A DNA stretch of 64,000 bases, taken from assembly GCA_963726405.1 (NCBI GenBank), contig CAVSCF010000005.1, positions 310,001 through 374,000 on the forward strand. Reading direction: 5' to 3'. Source of the DNA: JAOUJD01 sp963726405. GTDB lineage: Bacteria > Pseudomonadota > Gammaproteobacteria > Burkholderiales > Burkholderiaceae_F. A model generated the notes under the pieces. The model was not told the origin of the DNA, did not search any database, and saw only the letters and a list, made by a program, of their open reading frames with translations. Each line of letters starts with the position of its first letter. The stretch's first letter is position 1. The translations under genes were made by a program, and so were the position numbers. Shown here piece after piece: positions 36,117 through 44,771 of the stretch.

Positions 36117-36531
36117 CGCGCCACGGCAGCCAGCGATGTGCCGTGTGCTCCGCCGGGGCGAGAACAGGATCGAAACGCTGCGGGACGCAGAGTCCAAAGA
36201 CATGCTCCGTATTATGCGTAACGCTGGGCACGTATCGCTTGCGCCAATGTGCGTAGATCGCATAACGGTGACTGAGGTTCCAGTCGTCGAACGCGGCGGG
36301 AAGCGCCACCAGTCCCGTTTCCTCGGCGACCTCGCGTGCACAGGTGACACGCAGCGGTTCGTCGGCCGAGGCGCGACTCCCCGTCACCGACTGCCAGAAC
36401 CCGGGGTGGTCCGCCCGCTCCAGCAGGAGCACATCCACAGCCTGCGTGTAGATGACGACGAGCACCGACTCCGGGATCTTCGGGAACGGTGCGCCTTGCA
36501 CCGTCCCGTCCGTCCCGCTGCCGATGTCCAT
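36040..36531 (-). CDS. nudB: dihydroneopterin triphosphate pyrophosphatase
   Basis: This 163-residue Nudix hydrolase matches NudB, which removes pyrophosphate from dihydroneopterin triphosphate in folate synthesis. The Nudix box is seen as ASADEPLRVTCAREVAEETGL, with the REVAEETG core intact. SVLVVIYTQAVDVLLLERAD and FWQSVTGS precede it, as in the family. It follows aspS by 7 bases, the standard Betaproteobacterial order. Because of neighbour conservation the assignment is stronger than for a lone Nudix protein. Confidence 0.9.
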   Translation of the reverse strand: MDIGSGTDGTVQGAPFPKIPESVLVVIYTQAVDVLLLERADHPGFWQSVTGSRASADEPLRVTCAREVAEETGLVALPAAFDDWNLSHRYAIYAHWRKRYVPSVTHNTEHVFGLCVPQRFDPVLAPAEHTAHRWLPWRDAADACFSWTNAAAIRELAVRARAG

Positions 36532-36538
36532 CGGTCGA

Positions 36539-38350
36539 TCAGGCTACGCGGGGCTCCGCCGTCTTCGGCTCGGCATTGCGCAGCCGGATATGCAGTTCGC
36601 GCAACTGCTTCTCGTCGACCGGGCTTGGGGCCTGCGTGAGCAGGCACTGCGCGCGCTGCGTCTTCGGGAACGCGATCACGTCCCGGATCGATTCGGCGCC
36701 GGCCATCATCGTGACGATGCGGTCGAGGCCGAACGCGATGCCGCCGTGCGGCGGGGCGCCGTACTGCAAAGCATCCAGCAGGAAGCCGAACTTCAGCTTG
36801 GCTTCCTCGGCGTCGATCTTCAACGCGCGGAACACCTTGCTCTGCACGTCCTCGCGGTGGATCCGCACCGAGCCACCGCCGATTTCCCAGCCGTTCAGCG
36901 CCATGTCGTAGGCCTTGGCCAGCGCCTTTGCCGGATCGGTCGCGAGGTAATCCTCGTGGCCTTGCTTCGGGCTGGTGAACGGGTGGTGCGCGGCGACGTA
37001 GCGATTCGCCTCTTCGTCGTACTCGAACATCGGGAAGTCGATCACCCACAGCGGCTTCCAGCCATCGGAGGCCAGCCCGTGCGCGCGACCGAATTCGCTG
37101 TGCCCGAGCTTCGTGCGCAGCGCACCGAGCGAGTCGTAGACGACCTTCGCGCGGTCCGCGCAGAAGAACACGACGTCGCCGTCCGTTGCACCGGTCCGCT
37201 GGAGGATCGAGGCGAGCGCCGCGTCGTGCAGGTTCTTGACGATCGGGCTCTGCAGGCCGTCGCGGCCCTTGGCAGCCTCGTTGACCTTGATGTACGCGAG
37301 GCCCTTGGCGCCGTAGATCTTGACGAACTCCGTGTAGGCGTCGATCTCGGAGCGCGGCATCTCGCCGCCGCCCGGGATGCGCAGCGCCACCACTCGGCCG
37401 TCCTTCATCTCCGCGGCCGCCTTGAAGACCTTGAAGTCGACCTCCTTCATCACGTCCGTGACGTCGGTCAGTTCGAGGTTCACGCGCAGGTCCGGCTTGT
37501 CCGAACCGTATCGCCGCATGGCGTCGCCCCAGGTCATGACCGGGAACGGGTTCGGCAGCTTCACGCCGAGCACCTCGTCGAACACGACGCGGATCATCTC
37601 TTCCATCAGCGCGCGGATCTCGGTTTCGTCCAGGAACGACGTCTCGATGTCGATCTGCGTGAACTCGGGCTGGCGGTCGGCCCGCAGGTCCTCGTCGCGG
37701 AAGCACTTGACGATCTGGTAGTAGCGATCGAAGCCGGCGATCATCAGCAGCTGCTTGAACAGCTGCGGCGACTGGGGCAGCGCGAAGAAATCGCCGGGGT
37801 GGACGCGCGACGGCACGAGGTAGTCGCGCGCGCCTTCCGGCGTGCTCTTGGTGAGCATCGGCGTCTCGATGTCGACGAACCCGTGCGCGTCGAGGAACTT
37901 GCGCACCGCCATCGCGACCTTGTAGCGCAGCATCAGGTTCTTCTGCATCGGCAGCCGCCGCAGGTCAAGCACCCGGTGCGTCAGGCGCGTCGTCTCCGAC
38001 AGGTTGTCGTCGTCCAGCTGGAAGGGGATCGCCACCGACGGGTTCAGGATGGTCAGGTCCTGGGCCAGCACCTCGATCTCGCCGGAGACGAGGTTGGTGT
38101 TGATCGTCCCCTCGGGCCGCCGGCGGACGGTGCCCACGACCTTCAGGCAGTACTCGTTGCGCACTTTCTCCGCGTTCGCGAAGACCTCGGCGCGATCGGG
38201 ATCGCAGACGACCTGCACGAGACCTTCACGGTCCCGCAAATCGATGAAGATGACGCCGCCGTGGTCACGGCGGCGGTGCACCCAGCCGAACAGGGTGACC
38301 GTCTGGCCGATGAACTTCGCATCCACCAGGCCCGCATATTCCGTACGCAT
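36539..38350 (-). CDS. aspS: aspartate-tRNA ligase
   Basis: This 603-residue class II synthetase charges tRNA(Asp). It has the OB anticodon-binding domain at the start (MRTEYAGLVDAKFIGQTVTL, GWVHRRRDHGGVIFIDLRDR), motif 2 (FRDEDLRADRQPEFTQID), the bacterial GAD insertion and motif 3 (GGIAFGLDRIV). The length is normal for bacterial AspRS. Whether it also charges tRNA(Asn) cannot be decided here, as no gatCAB or asnS is in view. It is flanked by DUF502 and nudB on the same strand. Confidence 0.97.
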   Translation of the reverse strand: MRTEYAGLVDAKFIGQTVTLFGWVHRRRDHGGVIFIDLRDREGLVQVVCDPDRAEVFANAEKVRNEYCLKVVGTVRRRPEGTINTNLVSGEIEVLAQDLTILNPSVAIPFQLDDDNLSETTRLTHRVLDLRRLPMQKNLMLRYKVAMAVRKFLDAHGFVDIETPMLTKSTPEGARDYLVPSRVHPGDFFALPQSPQLFKQLLMIAGFDRYYQIVKCFRDEDLRADRQPEFTQIDIETSFLDETEIRALMEEMIRVVFDEVLGVKLPNPFPVMTWGDAMRRYGSDKPDLRVNLELTDVTDVMKEVDFKVFKAAAEMKDGRVVALRIPGGGEMPRSEIDAYTEFVKIYGAKGLAYIKVNEAAKGRDGLQSPIVKNLHDAALASILQRTGATDGDVVFFCADRAKVVYDSLGALRTKLGHSEFGRAHGLASDGWKPLWVIDFPMFEYDEEANRYVAAHHPFTSPKQGHEDYLATDPAKALAKAYDMALNGWEIGGGSVRIHREDVQSKVFRALKIDAEEAKLKFGFLLDALQYGAPPHGGIAFGLDRIVTMMAGAESIRDVIAFPKTQRAQCLLTQAPSPVDEKQLRELHIRLRNAEPKTAEPRVA

Positions 38351-38598
38351 AAAAGCTCCGCTTGTCGTTGGCTGGCCGCAGCCCGCCGGATGTGTCGTGT
38401 TCCTGGAAGTCAGCGTTTGCGTCGGGCGGCACCCGACAAGGCGGGCCGAACGGTCGCCACCCGCCCGGCCCTACCGGTTTCGTGGGTTCGCGAGCGCGCG
38501 GGCGAAGGACGCGCCCAGCCCTCGCGTGGGGGCGATGGGGAAGCAGGCGCGAAGGAGTGATTGCATGGCCGCTAGCTTAAAGGGGAAGGCACCCGCCC

Positions 38599-39240
38599 TC
38601 AACCCGGCACCCCGGGGCCCTCGGTCGTGAGCGCGGAGCGCACCTGCCGAACCGCCGGCGCCACGACGCCCATCGACAGGTGGTACTTGAGGGCGTCGTC
38701 AACCGTGATGTCGAGTTCCCTGACCTCGTCCGGCCGGACGATCAGCACGTACCCGGACGTCGGGTTCGGCGCGGTCGGCACGTAGACGGTGATCAGTTCG
38801 CCCCCGAGTTCGCGCTCGGCCGCCGGTCCGGGCGCACCCACGATGAAGCCGAAGGTCCACTGGCCGCGCTGCGGGAATTCGATCAGAACGGCCTTGCGAA
38901 ACGACTGCCCCTTCGAGGCGAACAGGGTGTCGGAAACCTGCTTGACGCTGGAGTAGATGGGCCGAACGATGGGGATCTTCACAAGCACCGATTCCCACCA
39001 CGCGAACATCCGTGCGCCGAGGATGTTGGCCGCCAGCATGCCGGTGACCAGCAGGATGACCACCGACATGATGAGGCCGAGCCCCGGGACGTGCATGCCC
39101 AGCACCTGGTCCGGATGCCAGCTCGGCGGCAACACGGTCAGGGTGCGGTCCATCGTCGTGACGATGAAGTCGATCACCCACAGCGTGATCGCAAGTGGCA
39201 GCCAGATCAGCAGGCCGGCGATCAGGTATTTCCTCAACAT
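38599..39240 (-). CDS. DUF502-family membrane protein
   Basis: This 213-residue protein belongs to the DUF502 family. Two membrane helices lie near the N-terminus (YLIAGLLIWLPLAITLWVI and GLIMSVVILLVTGMLAANILG), followed by VKIPIVRPIYSSVKQV and a soluble C-terminal part with TVYVPTAPNPTSGYV, a hallmark of the family. The function is not known. It is in the conserved cluster fmdB, DUF502, aspS. The 248 bases between it and aspS contain no gene and no hairpin I recognise. Confidence 0.92.
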   Translation of the reverse strand: MLRKYLIAGLLIWLPLAITLWVIDFIVTTMDRTLTVLPPSWHPDQVLGMHVPGLGLIMSVVILLVTGMLAANILGARMFAWWESVLVKIPIVRPIYSSVKQVSDTLFASKGQSFRKAVLIEFPQRGQWTFGFIVGAPGPAAERELGGELITVYVPTAPNPTSGYVLIVRPDEVRELDITVDDALKYHLSMGVVAPAVRQVRSALTTEGPGVPG

Positions 39241-39318
39241 GGCGCGGTCAGTCCGGAACGGAAGTCAGCAGAACGAAGGTCGGTCGACGCGCTGCCGCGC
39301 CAGGAAGAGATCACGCGG

Positions 39319-39651
39319 TCAACTGCAGGAACCGCAGCCGCCGGAACCGCAGGAATGCGTGCTGGGAGTGCTCGGCGCCGCGGCAGCGGCCGAAGCCGGG
39401 GCCGGGGCCGGGGCACTGTCGGCCTTGGCGTCGTTCGCGCTCTCGGTCTTGCCGCCTTTCCCGCTGTCCTTGTTCCGGAAATCGGTGGCGTACCAGCCGC
39501 TGCCCTTCAACTGGAAGCCGGCGGCGGTGACCTGCTTGACCATGGACGTGTGTCCGCAATCCGGACAATCCGTCAGGGGCGCGTCGCTGATCTTCTGCAG
39601 GATTTCCTTCTCGTGCCCGCAGTCGGCGCACTTGTATGCATAGATCGGCAT
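39319..39651 (-). CDS. FmdB-family zinc-ribbon protein
   Basis: This 110-residue protein has an N-terminal zinc ribbon of the FmdB type (MPIYAYKCADCGHEKEILQK; Cys8, Cys11, Cys29 and Cys32) and a low-complexity Ala/Pro/Ser tail ending CGSGGCGSC. FmdB was first suggested as a formamidase regulator, but the widely conserved bacterial members have no proven role. It stands first in the order fmdB, DUF502, aspS, nudB. A GAGGTTTACATG context marks the start at 39651. Confidence 0.93.
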   Translation of the reverse strand: MPIYAYKCADCGHEKEILQKISDAPLTDCPDCGHTSMVKQVTAAGFQLKGSGWYATDFRNKDSGKGGKTESANDAKADSAPAPAPASAAAAAPSTPSTHSCGSGGCGSCS

Positions 39652-39844
39652 GTAAACCTCGAGATTGCTAATTGCTTGAATTGTAAAGGGAGACGACCAA
39701 GACCCGCGGGGGAAATGGGGGCATCCGAAGGCCGTATCAAGTGCCCGGCCGTCCTCGGCGCCCCGGCGTCGCCCAAAAGGCGAAGGTTTGCACAACCGGA
39801 CAGCCGTGCGTCAGACTCGCCGGCTGGCAAAGGAGACTCGACTC

Positions 39845-41236
39845 ATGGCCACAAGAACAACGACTCCGCCCACGTCGGCGGGGCACGATCCCCGCGACCC
39901 CCTGAAGACCGTCCAGAGTTCGGCCTCCGGCAAGGTCAAGGTGGCCGTGACCGACATCGACGGCGTCATGCGCGGCAAGTACCTGCACAAGGACAAGTTC
40001 ATGTCCGCCGTGGACGGAGGGTTCGGGTTCTGCGACGTCGTGTTCGGCTGGGACATGATGGACAGCGTCTACGACAACACGCAAGTCACCGGCTGGCAGC
40101 ACGGCTTTCCGGACGCGATGGTGCGGCTCGACCTGACGACCGGGCGCAACGTGCCATGGGACGACCACGTGCCCTTCTTCCTGGGCGACTTCGTCACCCG
40201 TGACGGCCAGCCCTACCCGATCTGCCCGCGACAGACGCTGAAGCGCGTGATCGCGCGTACCGAGAAGCTCGGCTTCAAGCCGATGTGCGGGCTCGAGTTC
40301 GAGTGGTTCAACTTCGCCGAAACGCCGCAGAGCTGGGCGGCAAAGAAAGGCGTGGATCCGACGCCGGTCACCCCGGGCATGTTCGGCTACTCGCTGCTGC
40401 GCTCGAACGCCAATCGCGAGTATTTCAACGCATTGATGGACAAGATGCTGCTGTTCCGCGTGCCGATCGAAGGGTTGCACACGGAGACCGGGCCGGGCGT
40501 GTACGAAGCGGCGCTGCAATTCTCCGATGCGCTCGAGTGCGCCGACCGCGGCGTGCTGTTCAAGACCGGCGCAAAGGAAATCGGCGCCTCGTACGGAATC
40601 ATCCCGAGCTTCATGGCCAAATGGAACAAGGACCTGCCGGGATGCAGCGGCCACGTGCATCAGTCCCTGTCCGACGGCAAGAAGAACCTCTTCTACGACG
40701 CCAAGGGCCGCGCGGGCATGAGCAAGCTGTTCGAGAGCTATCTGGCCGGACAGGTGGCCGCGCTCATGGAATTCGCGCCGATGTTCTGGCCGACGGTCAA
40801 CAGCTACAAGCGGCTGGTCGACGGGTTCTGGGCGCCCGTGAAGCCCACGTGGGCGATCGACAACCGCACGGCGAGTTTCCGCGTCATTCCCGGGTCGTCG
40901 AAGAGCACGCGGCTCGAAACGCGCTGCCCCGGCGCCGACATCAACCCGTACCTCGCCGTCGCGGCGCTGATCGCGGCCGGGATGCACGGCGTGGAAAAGG
41001 GGATGAAGCTCACCAGCGCGCCGATCACCGGGACCAACCAGGGTTCCGAGAACGTCCCGCGCGCGCCGCGATCGCTGAAGGAGACGACCGCGATCTTCCG
41101 CGAGAGCCGGGTCGCACGCGACTGGCTCGGCGACACCTTCGTCGAGCACTTCGCGCTCACGCGCGACTGGGAGTGGCGCCAGTGGCAGGACGCGGTCACC
41201 GACTGGGAACTGAAGCGGTACTTCGAGATCATCTGA
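39845..41236 (+). CDS. glutamine-synthetase-like gamma-glutamyl-amine ligase
   Basis: This 463-residue protein is a glutamine synthetase-like enzyme. Metal and catalytic positions are kept: GLEFEWF (Glu151, Glu153), HTETGPGVYE (Glu214, Glu221), GHVHQS (His270, His272) and a RLETRCPGADINPY end. The N-terminal TDIDGVMRGKYL segment is typical of the PuuA/GlnA3-4/IpuC branch and not of housekeeping GlnA, and there is no Tyr adenylylation loop. AAGGAG precedes the start. With the following hydrolase and dehydrogenases it likely glutamylates an amine. The exact amine is inference. Confidence 0.9.
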   Translation: MATRTTTPPTSAGHDPRDPLKTVQSSASGKVKVAVTDIDGVMRGKYLHKDKFMSAVDGGFGFCDVVFGWDMMDSVYDNTQVTGWQHGFPDAMVRLDLTTGRNVPWDDHVPFFLGDFVTRDGQPYPICPRQTLKRVIARTEKLGFKPMCGLEFEWFNFAETPQSWAAKKGVDPTPVTPGMFGYSLLRSNANREYFNALMDKMLLFRVPIEGLHTETGPGVYEAALQFSDALECADRGVLFKTGAKEIGASYGIIPSFMAKWNKDLPGCSGHVHQSLSDGKKNLFYDAKGRAGMSKLFESYLAGQVAALMEFAPMFWPTVNSYKRLVDGFWAPVKPTWAIDNRTASFRVIPGSSKSTRLETRCPGADINPYLAVAALIAAGMHGVEKGMKLTSAPITGTNQGSENVPRAPRSLKETTAIFRESRVARDWLGDTFVEHFALTRDWEWRQWQDAVTDWELKRYFEII

Positions 41237-41304
41237 CGGCACTCGACGCGCCCGCACGGCGTGCTAGAACCCGCCCCTGCATCCGCCGAATCTCACGCTC
41301 AACC

Positions 41305-42438
41305 ATGACCATTTCGCACTTCTCCTTTCCGACCACGATCCATTTCGGCGCCGGCGCCAGCAAGATGACCGGCGTGCACCTGCGCGACCGCAAGCTGCGC
41401 CGCCCGCTGATCGTCACGGACAAGGCCCTCGCGGCGCTGCCCGTGATGAAGCAGTTCGCCTCGCACCTCGACACCGGGCTGGACGTCGGGATCTTCAACG
41501 GCGTGCAGGGCAACCCGACGGCCGCCCAGGTCATGGCCGGGCAGGCCGCGTACAAGGCGCACCGCGCCGACTGCGTCATCGGTTTCGGCGGCGGCGCGGC
41601 CCTCGATGTCGCGAAGGTCGTCGCGTTGATGGCCGTGCACGATGGCCACGTGATGGAGTACGTCTGGGACCACCCGCAGGTCAAGCCGATCGTCAACGAG
41701 CTGCCGTACTTCGTCGCCGTGCCGACGACCAGCGGCACCGGCTCGGAGGTCGGCCGCTCCAGTGTCGTGAGCGACGATGCAACGCACGTGAAGCGCGTCG
41801 TGTTCTCGCCGAAGCTGCTTGCCAGGGTGGTGTTCGCCGATCCGGAACTGACGTTCGACCTGCCACCGGCCGTCACCGCCGCGACAGGCATGGATGCGCT
41901 GACGCACAACATCGAGTCCTACCTGTCCCCGGCCTATCACCCGCTCTGTGACGGCATCGCGCTGGAAGGCGTGCGCATCGGGGCTCGCGCGCTGGCGGCG
42001 GCCGTGAAGAACGGCCGCAACCTGCAGGCGCGCGCGGACATGATGATGTCGTCGATGATGGGCGCGATCGCGTTCCAGAAAGACCTCGGCGCCGTGCACT
42101 CGTGCGCCCATGCCCTCGGCGCCGTGTGCGACCTGCACCACGGGCTCGCCAATGCGCTGATGCTGGAGCCGGTGATGCGCTTCAACCTCGAAGCGGCGGA
42201 AGGCAAGTTCGGCGAGCTGGCACACGTGGTCGGCGCGCGGGGCGCGGACGACTTCATCCGCTGGCTCGCGGACCTGAAGCGCGAGGTCGGCATCGCGCCA
42301 TCGTTGTCGGCGGTCGGCGTGAAGCAGGAGCAGATCGCCCCGATGGTCGACATCGCCGAGAAGGACATCTGCCACCAGACCAACCCGCGAAAGTGCACGC
42401 GCGCGGACTTCACGCGGTTCTTCGAGCAGGCGCTGTGA
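41305..42438 (+). CDS. iron-containing (group III) alcohol dehydrogenase
   Basis: This 377-residue NAD(P)-dependent oxidoreductase has the GGGAALDVAK nucleotide-binding motif (residues 95-104) and TTSGTGSEV (141-149). Its four iron ligands are at Asp197, His201, His265 and His279, with spacing matching FucO. It oxidises an alcohol or reduces an aldehyde. It lies 68 bases after the glutamine-synthetase-like gene and 7 before the hydrolase. If the ligase acts on an amino alcohol, this enzyme would oxidise the glutamylated alcohol to its aldehyde. Confidence 0.93.
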   Translation: MTISHFSFPTTIHFGAGASKMTGVHLRDRKLRRPLIVTDKALAALPVMKQFASHLDTGLDVGIFNGVQGNPTAAQVMAGQAAYKAHRADCVIGFGGGAALDVAKVVALMAVHDGHVMEYVWDHPQVKPIVNELPYFVAVPTTSGTGSEVGRSSVVSDDATHVKRVVFSPKLLARVVFADPELTFDLPPAVTAATGMDALTHNIESYLSPAYHPLCDGIALEGVRIGARALAAAVKNGRNLQARADMMMSSMMGAIAFQKDLGAVHSCAHALGAVCDLHHGLANALMLEPVMRFNLEAAEGKFGELAHVVGARGADDFIRWLADLKREVGIAPSLSAVGVKQEQIAPMVDIAEKDICHQTNPRKCTRADFTRFFEQAL

Positions 42439-42445
42439 ACGTACG

Positions 42446-43243
42446 ATGAGTTCGCGTCCCCGCATCGGCATCTCGGCGTGCTTCTTCCACGCCGACCCGA
42501 ACCGGCCGATCTTCACCGGCAAGACGCTGCAGTACGTCGAGCAGTCGATCGTGCACTGGGTGCAGTCGGCCGGGGCGCTCGCGGTCGTGATTCCCTCGCC
42601 GGAAGGACCCACCAAGCGCGGTGACGTGACGCTCGCGGATTACGCCGCGATGCTCGACGGCCTTGTGCTGGAAGGCGGCGCCGACATGTGGCCCGGCAGC
42701 TACGGCGAGACACCGCTGCGTCCGGAGTGGACGGGCGACCGCATTCGCGACGAGTACGAGATCGCGCTGCTGCGCGCCTTCGTCGACGCCCGCAAGCCGG
42801 TTCTCGGTGTCTGTCGCGGGATGCAGGTGCTGAACGTAGCGTTCGGCGGCACGCTGTACCAGGACATCGGGACCCAGAAAGCGGAAGCGCGAACGCACCG
42901 CGATGCGGGCTTGTACGACCAGAACTTCCACACGGTGGATCTCGTGGCGGGCACCCGGTTGTCGACGCTCTACCCTGGAGTCACCCGCGCAACGGTCAAC
43001 AGCGTCCATCACCAGGGCGTGAAGGACCTGGCACCGGAATTCGTCGTCGAGGCCGTTTCCTCGGACGACGGCATCGTCGAAGCGTTCCGCTGGACCGGAC
43101 CGTCGTACGTCGGGGCCGTGCAGTGGCATCCCGAATTCCACGACTGGACGCGCACCGACCTGCTGTCGGGCGATCCGCTGCTGGCCGATTTCCTGAACGC
43201 CACCCGAACCTCCCACGACGAAAGCGCGAAAATCGGGGTCTGA
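42446..43243 (+). CDS. gamma-glutamyl hydrolase-type class I amidotransferase (PuuD-like)
   Basis: This 265-residue class I glutamine amidotransferase-fold protein has the nucleophile Cys123 in GVCRGMQVLN and the His228-Glu230 pair in QWHPEF, with NSVHHQGV before it. This is the PuuD/gamma-glutamyl-GABA hydrolase pattern, which cuts gamma-glutamyl amides to glutamate plus amine or amino acid. The last residues (SAKIGV) and the stop come from a palindromic repeat, so the native C-terminus may have been replaced. The gene lies inside the amine cluster, as expected for the last step. Confidence 0.9.
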   Translation: MSSRPRIGISACFFHADPNRPIFTGKTLQYVEQSIVHWVQSAGALAVVIPSPEGPTKRGDVTLADYAAMLDGLVLEGGADMWPGSYGETPLRPEWTGDRIRDEYEIALLRAFVDARKPVLGVCRGMQVLNVAFGGTLYQDIGTQKAEARTHRDAGLYDQNFHTVDLVAGTRLSTLYPGVTRATVNSVHHQGVKDLAPEFVVEAVSSDDGIVEAFRWTGPSYVGAVQWHPEFHDWTRTDLLSGDPLLADFLNATRTSHDESAKIGV

Positions 43244-43253
43244 CCCCGATTTT
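43229..43253. repeat. palindromic repeat/terminator-like hairpin at the amidotransferase stop codon
   Basis: AAAATCGGGG (43229-43238), a TCTGA loop and CCCCGATTTT (43244-43253) form a perfect 10-bp stem followed by CCTTT. It includes the end and stop codon of the hydrolase gene and comes just before the ALDH start. I recall units of this general kind as dispersed palindromes in Betaproteobacteria. It could act as a weak terminator or attenuator. Confidence 0.7.
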
Positions 43254-43263
43254 CCTTTGAGCC

Positions 43264-44631
43264 ATGCTGAACATCCTCAACCCCGCGAACGGTCGCGTGC
43301 TTGCCGAACTCCCGAAGGACACGCCGGATTCGGTCGCCGCGAAGTACCGCGCGGCCCGGGCCGAACAGCCCGCCTGGGCAGCAACACCGCTGGCGACGCG
43401 GCTGGCCGCAATCCGCCGCTTTCGCGAGGAGATCGTGCGTGAAACGGATCGCCTGGCGGCCATCCTGACCTCGGAAGTCGGCAAGCCGATCAAGCAGGCG
43501 CGCAACGAGCTGAACGGCCTGCTGGGCCGCATCGACTTCTTCCTGTCTGCGGCGGAGCCGACCCTCGCGCCGCGGCAGGTGTACGACGAAGGCGGCATGC
43601 GCGAAGTGATTTCGCACGAGCCGCTCGGCGTGATCGCGAACATCTCGGCATGGAACTATCCGTATTTCGTCGGCGCCAACGTGTTCGTGCCGGCGCTGCT
43701 GACCGGCAACGCGGTCCTCTACAAGCCGTCGGAATTCGCCACGCTGACCGGGCTCGAGATCGGCAAGCTGCTGCACCTTTCGGGCATTCCACAGGACGTG
43801 TTCGCGCTCGTGATCGGCGACGCCGAGGCCGGCCGTGCGGTGCTTGCGCAGCCGGTCGACGGTGTCTTCTTCACCGGCTCGTACGCCACCGGCAACCGAA
43901 TCGCGCAGCAAGTCGGCCCCCGGATGGCCAAGCTGCAACTCGAACTCGGCGGCAAGGATCCGACCTATGTGTGCGAGGACGTGGACGTCGCCGCGGCGGC
44001 CGGGTCGCTGGCCGACGGCGCCATGTACAACGCCGGCCAGAGCTGCTGCTCGGTCGAACGGATTTACGTGCATGCAAAGATCCACGATGCGTTCGTCGCC
44101 GCATTCGTGAAGGAAGTCCAGGCGTTCCGCGTCGGCGACCCGACGAGCGAAGACACCTACATCGGACCGCTGACCCGTGCTCCGCAGCTTGACGTGCTGG
44201 AACGCCAGGTCGCGGACGCGAAGGCCAAGGGCGCCAGGCTGCTGGTCGGCGGCGCACGACTTCCGGCCCCCGGAAACTGGTTCCAGCCCACCGTGTTCAG
44301 CGACGTCAACCACTCGATGGAACTGATGCGCGAAGAGAGCTTCGGTCCCATCATCGGCATCCAGAGGGTCGAGAGCGACGACGAGGCGGTCCGGCTGATG
44401 AACGACACGGAGTACGGCCTCACGGCGGGCGTGTACACGAAGGACGAGGCCCGCGCGCGGAAGATCCTGGCGCAGGTGCGAGCCGGGTCGGTCTACTGGA
44501 ACTGCTGCGATCGCGTCAGTCCCCGCCTGCCGTGGAGCGGCGTCGGGCACTCGGGCGTCGGACTGACGCTGTCGACCTACGGCATCGAAACGTTCACGCG
44601 GCCGAAGGCGTGGCACCTGCGACAAGCGTGA
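43264..44631 (+). CDS. aldehyde dehydrogenase (NAD-dependent family)
   Basis: This 455-residue aldehyde dehydrogenase has the catalytic Cys261 in GQSCCSVERIYV and Glu227 in LELGGKDPTYV, along with the cofactor-binding SAWNYPYFVGANV. It is shorter at the N-terminus than classical 500-residue enzymes, as in succinate-semialdehyde and PuuC-like types. It starts 20 bases after the hydrolase gene. In the proposed route it would oxidise the glutamylated aldehyde to the acid. The actual substrate cannot be told from the sequence. Confidence 0.92.
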   Translation: MLNILNPANGRVLAELPKDTPDSVAAKYRAARAEQPAWAATPLATRLAAIRRFREEIVRETDRLAAILTSEVGKPIKQARNELNGLLGRIDFFLSAAEPTLAPRQVYDEGGMREVISHEPLGVIANISAWNYPYFVGANVFVPALLTGNAVLYKPSEFATLTGLEIGKLLHLSGIPQDVFALVIGDAEAGRAVLAQPVDGVFFTGSYATGNRIAQQVGPRMAKLQLELGGKDPTYVCEDVDVAAAAGSLADGAMYNAGQSCCSVERIYVHAKIHDAFVAAFVKEVQAFRVGDPTSEDTYIGPLTRAPQLDVLERQVADAKAKGARLLVGGARLPAPGNWFQPTVFSDVNHSMELMREESFGPIIGIQRVESDDEAVRLMNDTEYGLTAGVYTKDEARARKILAQVRAGSVYWNCCDRVSPRLPWSGVGHSGVGLTLSTYGIETFTRPKAWHLRQA

Positions 44632-44693
44632 ACGATGTACGCGACGCTGCGCGTCGCACGTGCATCGTTCACGGCACGGCCGCTTCGCGGCCG
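44628..44693. repeat. two strong hairpins after the aldehyde dehydrogenase gene
   Basis: The first is a large inverted repeat spanning the stop codon. GTGAACGATG (44628-44637) pairs with CATCGTTCAC (44663-44672), with an inner perfect 7-bp stem (44641-44647 with 44651-44657). The second is CGGCCGC, TTC, GCGGCCG (44677-44693). Neither has a T-run. They may stabilise the 3' end of the first mRNA section or separate the two halves of the cluster. Confidence 0.65.
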
Positions 44694-44771
44694 CAAGGCT
44701 GATCAGGCGCGCGCCCTTCGGGCGGCCGGGCGGGCGCGTGCAGGACAAGAGCAACGAGGGGGCGCCGGCAG

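Noticed and set aside
44641..44700. GC-rich hairpins as a possible riboswitch or small RNA before the GcvT-type gene
   Set aside because: No conserved riboswitch core (for example the glycine type) is visible; they read as simple inverted repeats.
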